A stretch of 64,000 nucleotides of DNA from the NCBI RefSeq assembly GCF_028885415.1, contig NZ_CP118527.1:1736001-1800000 (forward strand), given 5' to 3'. The translations under genes and the position numbers were made by a program. Each line of letters opens with the position of its first letter. Position 1 is the stretch's first letter. The stretch is from Streptomyces coeruleorubidus (lineage in GTDB: Bacteria > Actinomycetota > Actinomycetes > Streptomycetales > Streptomycetaceae). The notes below the pieces were generated by a model. The model made no database searches and was not told the origin of the DNA. It saw nothing but the letters and a program-made list of their open reading frames with translations. Below, piece after piece: positions 7,939-16,501 of this stretch.

Positions 7939-9144
7939 ATGAGCAACGTGGTCTACGAACAGCACGAGGTGAAGCGGTCGCGGTACGCCGTGGCCGCCGT
8001 GTTCGCCGTGCACGGCGCCGTGACCGGCTCGTTCGCCACCCGCGTGCCGTGGATCCAGGACCACGCGGGCGTCAGCGCCGGACAGTTGGGGATCGCGCTC
8101 GCCTTCCCCGCGCTCGGCGCGTCCGTCGCGATGCCGCTCGCCGGCAGCGTCAGCCACCGCTTCGGTGCCCGCAACGCGCTGCGCGGCCTGATCGCCCTGT
8201 GGACGCTGTCGCTCGTCCTGCCGTCCCTCGCCCCGAACATGCTCACGCTCTGCCTGGCCCTGTTCACCTACGGCGCCACGGCGGGCATGGCGGACGTGGC
8301 GATGAACGCGCTGGGCGTCGAGGTCGAGAACCGCCTCGGCCGGTCGATCATGTCCGGACTGCACGGCTTGTGGAGCGCGGGCGCCCTGGTCGGCTCAGCG
8401 GCCGGCACGCTCGCCGCGCACCTCGGCGCGGACGCCCGGCTGCACCACGTGCTGGCCGCCGCGGTCCTCACGGTCATCGGCGTGCTGTCCTGCCAGTGGG
8501 TGCTCGACCTCCAGCCCGCCGAGGACGAGGAGCCGCCGCCGAGGTTCGCGCTGCCGCCCCGGTCGGCGCTGCTCATCGGCGCGATCGGATTCTGCGCGGT
8601 GTTCGCCGAGGGCGCGAGCCTGGACTGGTCGGCGGTCTACCTGCGCGAACAGTTGGAGACCTCGGCCGCTCTCGCGGCGGCGTGCACGACGGGCTTCACG
8701 CTCACCATGGCCATCGCCCGGATCGCCGGCGACCGGATCGTGGACCGCTTCGGCGCCGTGCGGACCGTGCGCGCGAGCGGTGTGCTCGCCGTCCTGGGCG
8801 GGCTGATGATCGTCGTGGCGGAGCAGCCGGCGGTGGCGATGGCCGGGTTCGCGCTGATGGGGCTGGGCATCGCCGTCGTCGTGCCGCTGTGCTTCGCGGC
8901 GGCGGGCCGCAGCGGGGCCAACCCCAGCCTGGCCATCGCGGGCGTCGCGACCATCACGTACACCTCGGGCCTGATCGCGCCGAGCGCGATCGGCATGCTG
9001 GCGCAGGTGACCAGCCTGATGGTGTCGTTCGCTCTGGTGACGCTGCTGTCCTGCGGACTGGTGGCGTTCGCGCGCGTGCTGCGCCCCGGCGACCGGGCGA
9101 AGACCAGCCGGCCGGACACGGTGGTCCCCGACCCGCGGCCCTGA
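7939..9144 (+). CDS. MFS transporter (YbjJ-like)
   Basis: The 401-residue major facilitator protein has about 12 hydrophobic segments. The cytoplasmic loop signature between TM2 and TM3 is visible as GSVSHRFGARNALRG, with its weaker repeat ARIAGDRIVDRFGAVRTVRA in the second half. The region TAGMADVAMNALGVEVE with LHGLWSAGALVGS resembles the YbjJ/FucP-like branch. Substrate and direction are unknown; control by a ROK regulator would fit a sugar or sugar-derived compound. The ATG at 7939 follows GGGGCCGGAGA. It is divergent from the ROK gene across a palindromic operator. Confidence 0.82.
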   Translation: MSNVVYEQHEVKRSRYAVAAVFAVHGAVTGSFATRVPWIQDHAGVSAGQLGIALAFPALGASVAMPLAGSVSHRFGARNALRGLIALWTLSLVLPSLAPNMLTLCLALFTYGATAGMADVAMNALGVEVENRLGRSIMSGLHGLWSAGALVGSAAGTLAAHLGADARLHHVLAAAVLTVIGVLSCQWVLDLQPAEDEEPPPRFALPPRSALLIGAIGFCAVFAEGASLDWSAVYLREQLETSAALAAACTTGFTLTMAIARIAGDRIVDRFGAVRTVRASGVLAVLGGLMIVVAEQPAVAMAGFALMGLGIAVVVPLCFAAAGRSGANPSLAIAGVATITYTSGLIAPSAIGMLAQVTSLMVSFALVTLLSCGLVAFARVLRPGDRAKTSRPDTVVPDPRP

Positions 9145-9263
9145 GCGGACACCCGGCCTGAGCGGACGCCCGACCGCACTGGTCGGCCCCGGTCACCGCC
9201 ACCGCCGACGCACCCCGACAATGGTCCGGACACTCGCACGCACGACGAAAGCGAAACCGCACC

Positions 9264-10643
9264 ATGGATCTCGGCGTCCGCTGGAAACTGCACGGCGACG
9301 GACGCACCCCGGCGCCCGGCGCGGTGGTCCGCCCCGACGAGCGGCTCTCCTGGCCCCGCACGGCCGGGCTCGGCGCCCAGCACGTGGTGGCCATGTTCGG
9401 CGCGTCCTTCGTGGCACCGGTGCTGATGGGCCTGGACCCGAACCTCGCGATCATGATGTCGGGCGTCGCGACGGTCGTGTTCCTGCTCGCCACCCGCGGT
9501 CGCGTCCCCAGCTATCTGGGCTGCTCGCTGTCCTTCGTCGGCGTGGCGGCGGTCATCCGTGCCCAGGGCGGCAGCAGCGCCACCGTCACCGGCGCGGTCT
9601 TCGTCGTCGGCGCCGCGCTGTTCCTGGTGGGGCTCGCCGTGCGGCGGTTCGGGGCGCGGATCATCCACGCCACGATGCCGCCGATCGTGACCGGCGCGGT
9701 GGTGATGCTGATCGGCTTCAACCTGGCGCCGGTGACGGCCTCGACGTACTGGCCGCAGGACCAGTGGACGGCCTTGCTCGTGATGCTCTTCACCAGGCTG
9801 GCGGTCGTCTGTCTGCGCGGTTTCTGGTCGCGGATCGCGATCTTCCTGGGGCTGGTCTTCGGGTACGGCATCTCCTGGGTCTTCGACCTGGTCTTCGGCA
9901 AGATCCACTCGGTGGACGCGAGCGGCAAGCTCACCGACCACTGGCGGCTCGACCTCTCCGGTGTGGGCCAGGCCGACTGGATCGGGCTGCCGACCCTGCA
10001 CGGCCCGTCGTTCGAGTGGTCGGCGATCCTGGTCGCCCTGCCGGTCGTCATCGCGCTGGTCGCGGAGAACGCCGGGCACGTCAAGGCGGTCGGCGAGATG
10101 ACCGGCGACCCGCTGGACGACAAGCTCGGCACGGCGATCGCGGCCGACGGCGTCGGCTCGATGCTGTCCACCGCGGTCGGCGGCCCGCCCAACACCACGT
10201 ACTCCGAGAACATCGGCGTGATGGCCGCGACCCGCGTCTACTCGACGGCCGCCTACTGGGCCGCCGCCGGCTTCGCCCTGCTCTTCGGCCTCTGCCCGAA
10301 GTTCGGCGCGGTCGTCGCGGCGATCCCGGGCGGGGTGCTCGGCGGGATCACCGTCATCCTGTACGGCATGATCGGCCTGCTCGGCGCCCAGATCTGGATC
10401 AACGCCGAGGTGGACCTGCGCAATCCGCTGAACCTGGTCCCGGCGGCCGCGGGCATCATCATCGGCGTCGGCAACGTCTCCATGGAGATCACGGACTCCT
10501 TCTCGCTGAGCGGCATCGCGCTCGGCACGCTCGTCGTCATCACCGGCTACCACGCGCTGCGGGCCTTCGCCCCGCCCCACCTGAAGACGCAGCAGCCGCT
10601 GCTGGACGAGGGCACCAGCTCCTACGACGAGGCCAAGTCGTAG
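9264..10643 (+). CDS. uraA: Uracil/xanthine permease (NCS2 family, UraA-like)
   Basis: The 459-residue membrane protein of the nucleobase/ascorbate (NCS2) family imports a nucleobase with protons. UraA-type landmarks are GAQHVVAMFGASFVAPVLMG (36-55), the substrate-site segment ALVAENAGHVKAVGEMTG and the second-repeat segment GGPPNTTYSENIGVMAATRV. These favour uracil over purines. It stands alone on the plus strand, 119 nt after the MFS gene. Its last 22 bases overlap the end of the convergent GH6 gene. No pyrimidine-responsive element was recognised upstream. Confidence 0.88.
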   Translation: MDLGVRWKLHGDGRTPAPGAVVRPDERLSWPRTAGLGAQHVVAMFGASFVAPVLMGLDPNLAIMMSGVATVVFLLATRGRVPSYLGCSLSFVGVAAVIRAQGGSSATVTGAVFVVGAALFLVGLAVRRFGARIIHATMPPIVTGAVVMLIGFNLAPVTASTYWPQDQWTALLVMLFTRLAVVCLRGFWSRIAIFLGLVFGYGISWVFDLVFGKIHSVDASGKLTDHWRLDLSGVGQADWIGLPTLHGPSFEWSAILVALPVVIALVAENAGHVKAVGEMTGDPLDDKLGTAIAADGVGSMLSTAVGGPPNTTYSENIGVMAATRVYSTAAYWAAAGFALLFGLCPKFGAVVAAIPGGVLGGITVILYGMIGLLGAQIWINAEVDLRNPLNLVPAAAGIIIGVGNVSMEITDSFSLSGIALGTLVVITGYHALRAFAPPHLKTQQPLLDEGTSSYDEAKS

Positions 10644-11827
10644 GCGTACGACGCCGTGAACGTCCCCGGCTTGCCCTTGCAGCCGTCCGACTCCCCCGGC
10701 AGCTTGACCCACAGGTAGGCGTCGATCCGGTCCTCGCCGGTGCTGAGGGTCGGTGTCCGGCCGAGCTTGCGGCCCGCCGGGTCGCACCAGGTGCCGTCGG
10801 GCGGGGCGCCGTTGCCGTTGCGGCTGGTGTCGATGACGGCGCCCAGGCCCGCCGGGCCGTCGAGCGCGTCGAGGACCCGCCGGTCGTAGGCCACCTCGTC
10901 GGCCGTGGTGTGGAAGTTGGAGACGTTGCTGAAGATCCCGTCGGAGGACTCTGGCGAGGCGGCACCGGCCTGCCGCAGCCACGTCGCCTGCTTGCCGGGC
11001 GCGTTCCAGCCCGAGTGTCCCGCGTCGAAGTACACGCGGGCCCGGGGGTTGGCGGCCTTCAGGACGCGTCCGGCCCGGGCCAGTGAGGCGAAGCGGTCCG
11101 CGCGCTCACCGGGGGACAGGCACTCTGCCTGGGCGACCGAGTCCGGCTCCAGGACGACGATGACCTCGCCGGAGCCCAGTCCGTCGGCGAACCGGTCGAT
11201 CCAGGCGTCGTAGGCGTCCAGGTCGGGCGCCCCGCCCTGGGAGTGACCGCCGCAGTCCCGGCCGGGGATCGCGTAGGGCACGAGGACGGGCACCCGGCCC
11301 AGTGCGGCACCGCCCGACGTCACCGCTGCGACCCGGGCGGTGAGCGTGTCCGGGGAGTAGTCGGCGAACCAGACGGCGGCCGGCTGGTCGGCGATGCGGG
11401 AGGCGATGACCGCGTGGCGGGGATCGCCGGAGTTGGCACGGACCCAGTCGAGCACCTGCGAGTCGGGGTGGCGGTGGAGCCGCGGGCTCACGGGGACGGT
11501 CCGCTCCTGCTTCTTCCGGGTTGTCGACGGCGACGGCGTGGGGCTCGGTGTGCTGGGCGCGGAGGTGACGGGCGTGGGGGAAGCGGACTCGGTGGCCGAC
11601 GGGGACGCCGACGGCACCGCGGGCAGGGGCGCCATACGGGGCGACGCGGACACCTGGGGGCGCCTGGCCTGGTCCGAGCCGCTCCGGTCGTCCAACGCCG
11701 ACAGCACCCCGGCGACCGAGCCGGCCGCGACCACGAGGGAGGCCGCCACGACCATCGCGCCACGCCGGACGGCGCGCCTGCGCTCGGCCCTGCGGGCGGC
11801 CAGGCGCTGGGCACGTAAGCCTGACAC
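10622..11827 (-). CDS. Membrane-anchored glycoside hydrolase family 6 (cellulase-like), TTA codon
   Basis: The 401-residue protein has an arginine-rich N-terminus, one hydrophobic segment at about 23-43, a Ser/Pro/Thr-rich linker (about 60-105) and a GH6 catalytic domain. GH6 features are VPYAIPGRDCGGHSQGGA, the catalytic-acid signature VIVVLEPDSVA and YFDAGHSGWN. GH6 enzymes cut beta-1,4-glucans with inversion. No cellulose-binding module is present, and the N-terminal segment may serve as an anchor or as a signal. The start is GTG, and codon 4 is TTA (11816-11818), so translation should need the bldA leucyl-tRNA. The end overlaps uraA by 22 bases. Confidence 0.88.
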   Translation of the reverse strand: MSGLRAQRLAARRAERRRAVRRGAMVVAASLVVAAGSVAGVLSALDDRSGSDQARRPQVSASPRMAPLPAVPSASPSATESASPTPVTSAPSTPSPTPSPSTTRKKQERTVPVSPRLHRHPDSQVLDWVRANSGDPRHAVIASRIADQPAAVWFADYSPDTLTARVAAVTSGGAALGRVPVLVPYAIPGRDCGGHSQGGAPDLDAYDAWIDRFADGLGSGEVIVVLEPDSVAQAECLSPGERADRFASLARAGRVLKAANPRARVYFDAGHSGWNAPGKQATWLRQAGAASPESSDGIFSNVSNFHTTADEVAYDRRVLDALDGPAGLGAVIDTSRNGNGAPPDGTWCDPAGRKLGRTPTLSTGEDRIDAYLWVKLPGESDGCKGKPGTFTASYAYDLASS

Positions 11828-11930
11828 GGTGCCGGTCCCCCTCCCCCTGCGGCGGGCGGTGTTCCCCCGTTTCGGGGAAGCGCCGGGCCCGCCGGTACTC
11901 CCGCCAGCCTAGAGCTGGGACTCTGCCCGC

Positions 11931-12629
11931 ATGCCGCGATGCGAACAAGTCCCCCCAGCCGTGGACACACCGGTCGACGGAGTCATCTCCCGTATGCGCG
12001 CCCTCGACGCGACTCTGCACCCCCGGGACGGGGTGGCCGTCTTCAACCGCGTCTATCTCGCCGTGACGGAAGTGGTGGACCGGTACGTCGACACCGGGCG
12101 GTTCGCGGACCCGTACGCCGCGATCACGCTGGACGTACGGTTCGCGCAGCGGTACCTGGACGCCGTCGAGGCGGCGGCGAAGGACCGGCGCGCACCGGCC
12201 TGCTGGCGGCCGCTGTTCCAGTTCCGCCGCCATCCCGGGGTACGGCCGTTGCAGTTCGCACTCGCGGGCATCAACGCGCACATCGGGCACGATCTCGCGC
12301 TGGCCGTCGTGGACACCTGCCGTACGCTCGGCTGCGCACCCGCCGACCTGGAGGACGAGTTCGACGCGGTGGGCGATCTCCTCGTCTCGCTGGAGGAGCG
12401 CATCCGCGAAGATCTGATGCCGGGCCCCGACCTGCTCCAGATCGCCGACCCGCTGACCCATCTGCTGGGCTCGTGGAGCCTGGAGCGGGCCCGCGACGCG
12501 GCGTGGACGGCGGCCCGGGCCCTGTGGGCCCTGCGGGGACTCCCCGACATCGCCGGGGAGTTCACGCAGCACCTGGACACGGCGGTGGGCCTCGCGGGGC
12601 GCATGCTGCTCACGCCGTTGCAGCGCTGA
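11931..12629 (+). CDS. DUF5995 family protein
   Basis: The 232-residue soluble protein has no signal peptide. The segment FALAGINAHIGHDLALAVVD, followed by an acidic helix DLEDEFDAVGDLL and a late WTAARALWALRG, matches actinobacterial DUF5995 proteins as I recall them. The conserved His pair in NAHIGHD hints at a metal or catalytic site, but no activity is known. It is divergent from the GH6 gene with about 100 nt between starts. An in-frame start near 11961 is possible, because the first residues (MPRCEQVPPAVD) are weakly supported. Confidence 0.72.
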   Translation: MPRCEQVPPAVDTPVDGVISRMRALDATLHPRDGVAVFNRVYLAVTEVVDRYVDTGRFADPYAAITLDVRFAQRYLDAVEAAAKDRRAPACWRPLFQFRRHPGVRPLQFALAGINAHIGHDLALAVVDTCRTLGCAPADLEDEFDAVGDLLVSLEERIREDLMPGPDLLQIADPLTHLLGSWSLERARDAAWTAARALWALRGLPDIAGEFTQHLDTAVGLAGRMLLTPLQR

Positions 12630-12750
12630 TCCAACTCGGTTGCCCGGGCGTCGGCTTGGGGCGTGGGCCGGGTGACAGGATCGTTCACAACGCTGTGCGC
12701 GCATGGTCGGATTACGCGCGTGGCGGGCTCGTCGGCGCAGCTCGGTGCTC

Positions 12751-13631
12751 ATGGTCCTCGATGCCCTGGGCGGCGTTTCCTGGGTCGCGCTCGGGCTCTT
12801 GCTCGCCCTGGTCTGGGGCAGCTTCGTCGGGTTCGTCACGCGCAGCGAGGACGAGGACGGGCCCGGTGGTGCTGCGGTGGGAACGGCACCCCGTCCGATC
12901 AGTCGTCCTATGTCGAGGAGATCGAGCGGGAGCGTCGCCGGCTCTTCGACGTCACCGTCGTCCACACGAACCCGCTGGCCCTGGGGCTCGTGGCGGATGC
13001 GCCGCCGCGCCGGTTCCGAGTCGAGATTCCGGGCGCCCGGATCCCGTCCGGCCCCGGCGAGTCCCAAGCGGTCGTCAGCGCGGGTACGCAGAGAGGCGTG
13101 AAGCTGCACTGCACCGGTGCCGGTGTGCGGTGCACGCCGCTGTCGTCGCAGCGACAGAACGTCCTGACCCGCCAGGACGTCGCTGTCTGGCTGTGGGAAG
13201 TGCAGGCCGAGCGGGCGGGGACCTTCAGTATCGCGCTCACCATGACCTCCTACCTCCGCGACACCGACACGGTGCTGGTGGAGAAGCCGCCCCTGGTCTG
13301 GAGCGTGGACGCGGTGGCGCCGCCCGAGGACGACAACTGGCTCTCCTGGGCCAGGGACCTGGGGCGGCGGGTGGCCGAGGCGATCACCGGCCTGGGCGGA
13401 CTCGCCGTGTCCGTGAGCGCCATCGCCGCCGTGGTCGCGATGGTCATCCGCCGCAGGCTTCCGGCCGGTGGTCCGGAGGACGAGGATGCCACCGAGTCCG
13501 TAGGCGATGCCGCCCCGAGCCCGCGGCCACGACCGGCGCGGCGGGTGCGGTCACGTCCCGGACAGGCCGGCGCGGCGAGGAACCTCCGGTACGCCAGGCG
13601 GATCAGGGCCCGCGCCGGGCCCAGGGCGTGA
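12751..13631 (+). pseudogene. Two-TM membrane protein split by a frameshift
   Basis: Two frames appear to make one protein. Frame 1 from the ATG at 12751 encodes MVLDALGGVSWVALGLLLAL, a convincing TM segment ending in acidic RSEDEDGPGG. Frame 3 then carries SSYVEEIERERRRLFDVTVV, an extracytoplasmic-type domain of about 170 residues, a second TM (LAVSVSAIAAVVAMVI) and an Arg-rich tail to 13631. The switch lies near 12858-12885 and fits loss of one base. High-GC third positions change frame at that point. It may be a pseudogene, a sequencing error or, less likely, programmed shifting. The family was not recognised. Confidence 0.6.
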
Positions 13632-13664
13632 CGGCCGAACCCGGCGGAGGACCCGGCCGCCCGG

Positions 13665-15362
13665 TCAGTCCTCCGGAAGCTCCACCGGCGCGATCTCGTC
13701 GTACACGTCGCCGGGGCCCGGGTTGGCCGGGTCGGTCGTGCCGCCGAAGTGGTGCATGACGCCCCAGACCGCGTTGAGGGCGGTCTGGATGGCGCCCTCG
13801 GCCCAGCCGGCCGTCCAGGAGATGTCGTCGCCGGCGAGGAAGATGCCGCGCTTGTCCTCGGGCAGCCGGTCCTGCATGAAGTGTGTGAACAGGCGCCGCT
13901 GGTAGCGGTAGTGGCCGGGCAGGTTTGCCTTGAACGCGCCCATGAAGTAGGGCTCGTTCTCCCAGGAGACGGTCACCGGGTTGCCGATGATGTGCCCCCG
14001 GATGTCGACCTTGGGATAGATCTCGCCGAGCGACTTCAGCATGACCTCCATCCGCTCGTTCGCGGACAGCGGCAGCCACTTCAGGCTGTCGTCGCACCAG
14101 GTGTAGGAGAGGCAGATGACGGCGGGCTGGTCCGGGCCGTTGTCGAGGAGGTAGGTCCCGCGCGTCATACGGTCGGTGAGCGTCATCGACATGACGTCCC
14201 GGCCAGTCTCCTCGTCTTTGTCGAGCCAGAACGGCCGGTCGACCGGCACGAAGAGCTTGGAGCTCTCCATGTAGTGGGTGCGCTCGATGGCCGTCCAGTG
14301 GTCGATCGGGAAGAGCGAGTCGTCGCAGTCGATCTTCGACAGCAGCATCCAGGACTGTGCGGTGAAGATCGCCGCCGGGTAGGTGCGGATGTCGCCGCGC
14401 GCGTCGGTCACGGTGATGCGGTTGCCCGCGGTGCGGTGCAGTCGGGTGACGGCCGGGCGCGGCTCGCCGTTCTCGTGCAGCTTCGCCAGCGAGGTCCCGT
14501 ACGCCCAGTGGACGATCTTCTCCGGCTCGCGGTCCCAGAGGCGCAGCGGCAGTTGCTGGGAGCCGCCGACGATGCCGCGGTGGTGGTCGTCGGCCTCGGT
14601 GTAGACGACGCGCAGGATCTCCAGGATGGAGTTCGGGAAGTCGGTGTCCCAGCCGCCCGTGCCGAAGCCGACCTGGCCGAAGATCTCGCGGTGCCGGAAG
14701 GACCGGAACGCCTCGGAGTCGCAGAGGAAGCCGTAGAAGGTCTGGTTGTCGAGCTTCTCGACGAGCCTGGACCAGATCTCGCGGATGCGCGGGACGTCCC
14801 GCTCGCGCAGGGCCCGGTTCATGTCGGAGAAGTCGGCGCCCTCCTCCAGGCACCGGTTCCAGGCCTCGGCGACGTCCCGGTAGACCTGGGGCAGGTCGGC
14901 GATCGTCTCGGCGTAGTGCGACTCGCCCTTGAGATCGACGACGGTCGACGGGGTCGCCTCGGAGAGGGGGTTGGGGAACGGCCGCGTCTCAAGCCCGGCC
15001 AGGTCGATGTAGTGCTGCAGAGCCGTGGAGGACGGCGGGAAGCGCATCGCCCCCATCTCGGCGGTGAGGGAGTCGTCACACCCGTCGAAGCCCACCGTCC
15101 GCAGCCGGCCGCCGATCCGGTCGGCCTCGTACACGACCGGCTTGAGGCCCATCTTCATCAGCTCGTACGCGGCGACGATGCCGGACAGGCCGCCGCCGAT
15201 GACCGCGACCTGAGTGCCGTGCTCGGTCGCGGGTACCTGGCCCAGACCCGCCGGGTGGGCGAGGAAGTCGTCGTACGCGTACGGGAAATCCGGGCCGAAC
15301 ATGGTGATCGGCGGCTGCTGCGCGTCTGCGTGCTCGACGGCGTTGGGCACGGTGGACGTCAT
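13665..15362 (-). CDS. davB: FAD-dependent L-lysine 2-monooxygenase-like amine oxidase (DavB-like)
   Basis: The 565-residue flavoprotein starts with an ITMFGPDFPYAYDDFLAHPA leader and a Rossmann motif VAVIGGGLSGIVAAYELM (53-69), then EADRIGGRLRT. It ends with GDDISWTAGWAEGAIQTALN, which contacts FAD in this family. The whole reads like Pseudomonas lysine 2-monooxygenase DavB, as I recall that sequence. DavB oxidatively decarboxylates lysine to 5-aminovaleramide. Related enzymes use tryptophan, phenylalanine or other amino acids, so the substrate is inferred. The DavA-like amidase gene 51 nt upstream strengthens the lysine reading. Confidence 0.78.
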   Translation of the reverse strand: MTSTVPNAVEHADAQQPPITMFGPDFPYAYDDFLAHPAGLGQVPATEHGTQVAVIGGGLSGIVAAYELMKMGLKPVVYEADRIGGRLRTVGFDGCDDSLTAEMGAMRFPPSSTALQHYIDLAGLETRPFPNPLSEATPSTVVDLKGESHYAETIADLPQVYRDVAEAWNRCLEEGADFSDMNRALRERDVPRIREIWSRLVEKLDNQTFYGFLCDSEAFRSFRHREIFGQVGFGTGGWDTDFPNSILEILRVVYTEADDHHRGIVGGSQQLPLRLWDREPEKIVHWAYGTSLAKLHENGEPRPAVTRLHRTAGNRITVTDARGDIRTYPAAIFTAQSWMLLSKIDCDDSLFPIDHWTAIERTHYMESSKLFVPVDRPFWLDKDEETGRDVMSMTLTDRMTRGTYLLDNGPDQPAVICLSYTWCDDSLKWLPLSANERMEVMLKSLGEIYPKVDIRGHIIGNPVTVSWENEPYFMGAFKANLPGHYRYQRRLFTHFMQDRLPEDKRGIFLAGDDISWTAGWAEGAIQTALNAVWGVMHHFGGTTDPANPGPGDVYDEIAPVELPED

Positions 15363-15413
15363 GGGGTGCGGACTCCTTGCAGAAGAAACAGGCAGGTGCC
15401 GGGGGGGGGGAGG

Positions 15414-16202
15414 TCAGACGAGCGGCCCGTACAGGCCCGGGCGCCGGTCCCGCAGATACGGGTTGGCCTCGCGCGACGCGGCGAGGAAGGCGGGGTCGAC
15501 GTCGGCGAGGACGAGCTCCTCGGCGCGCCCGGCGCGGGTGCGGGCGACCCCGTCGGGCCCGGCGAGCGTGGACAGCCCCACGAACTCGAACTCGCCCTCC
15601 CGGCCGACCCGGTTGACGTACGCGACGTACATCTGGTTCTCGAAGGCGCGCACCGGGATCATCGACTCCGCGACGAACTGGAACGGGTGCATCTGCGCGG
15701 TCGGGACGACCAGCAGGTCGGTGCCTGCGAGGGCGTGGGCGCGGACGTTCTCCGGGAACTCGACGTCGTAGCAGATCAGGATCCCGACGCGCAGACCGCC
15801 GATCTCCGCCTGGACGACCGGCTGTTCCCCGGGGGTGAAGTGGTCCCGCTCGAAGCAGCCGAAGAGGTGGGTCTTGCGGTAGTTGGCGAGACGGGTGCCG
15901 CCGGCGGAGATCAGCTGGGCGGAGTTGAACACGGCGTCGCCGGCCTGCTCGGGGTAGCCGTAGGCGATCGCCAGTCCGTGCCTGGTCGCGGTCTCGGCGA
16001 TGGCGTCCGCGCAGTCGCCGTCGGCGGGCTCGGCGAGCCGGCCGATCTCGTCGCCGATCGCGTACCCGGTCAGGAACATCTCCGGCGCGACCAGCAGCCC
16101 GGCGCCCGCGGCGGCGGCCCGGCCCGCGGCCTCGTCGAGGACCTTGAGGTTCTCGACGGTGGAGCCGGGTCGGCCGGAGCTCTGGAGCAGGGCGGTGCGC
16201 AT
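15414..16202 (-). CDS. davA: Nitrilase-superfamily amidase, 5-aminovaleramidase-like (DavA-like)
   Basis: This 262-residue carbon-nitrogen hydrolase has the full catalytic triad: Glu41 in VAPEMFLTGY, Lys110 in NYRKTHLFG and Cys144 in ILICYDVEFPE. Length and motifs match DavA, which converts 5-aminovaleramide to 5-aminovalerate. It is the first gene of a two-gene unit, and davB follows after 51 nt. That gap contains a run of ten G on the plus strand (15401-15410). Downstream enzymes to glutarate (DavT, DavD) are not in this window. Another omega-amidase substrate is possible if the partner oxidase is not lysine-specific. Confidence 0.78.
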   Translation of the reverse strand: MRTALLQSSGRPGSTVENLKVLDEAAGRAAAAGAGLLVAPEMFLTGYAIGDEIGRLAEPADGDCADAIAETATRHGLAIAYGYPEQAGDAVFNSAQLISAGGTRLANYRKTHLFGCFERDHFTPGEQPVVQAEIGGLRVGILICYDVEFPENVRAHALAGTDLLVVPTAQMHPFQFVAESMIPVRAFENQMYVAYVNRVGREGEFEFVGLSTLAGPDGVARTRAGRAEELVLADVDPAFLAASREANPYLRDRRPGLYGPLV

Positions 16203-16501
16203 GCGTGTTCCTCACCGGGCGGAAGGGTGGTTGGAGGGGCCACGTAGACGGTACGGGCCCCTCGACTGGGCGGACAAGAAGGAGCCGTTGCGTGTCCGTG
16301 AGCGGTTCGTTGCGTGCGCCACCGGGTCGGCGGCGATTCGTTGCGGACGCTGTCCGGTCCTCCCCTGGGCGCAGGCTCAGCGATGTCTCCCCGCCGGGCG
16401 GCGGAGGCCGGGTCCCGTCTCGGGTGCGATGTGGCGCGGGCGCCGCGCCGGGACAGTGGTGAGCGTCCAGTTGACGTGCGTCACCTGCGGAAAGGACCGC
16501 C
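16203..16501. other. Intergenic region between davA and the secreted-protein gene
   Basis: About 299 bases separate the divergent starts. No gene is convincing in any frame. The stretch must hold the davAB promoter and that of the plus-strand gene, but I could not place -10/-35 elements with confidence. The plus-strand gene has an AAAGGA Shine-Dalgarno just before its ATG. Confidence 0.5.
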
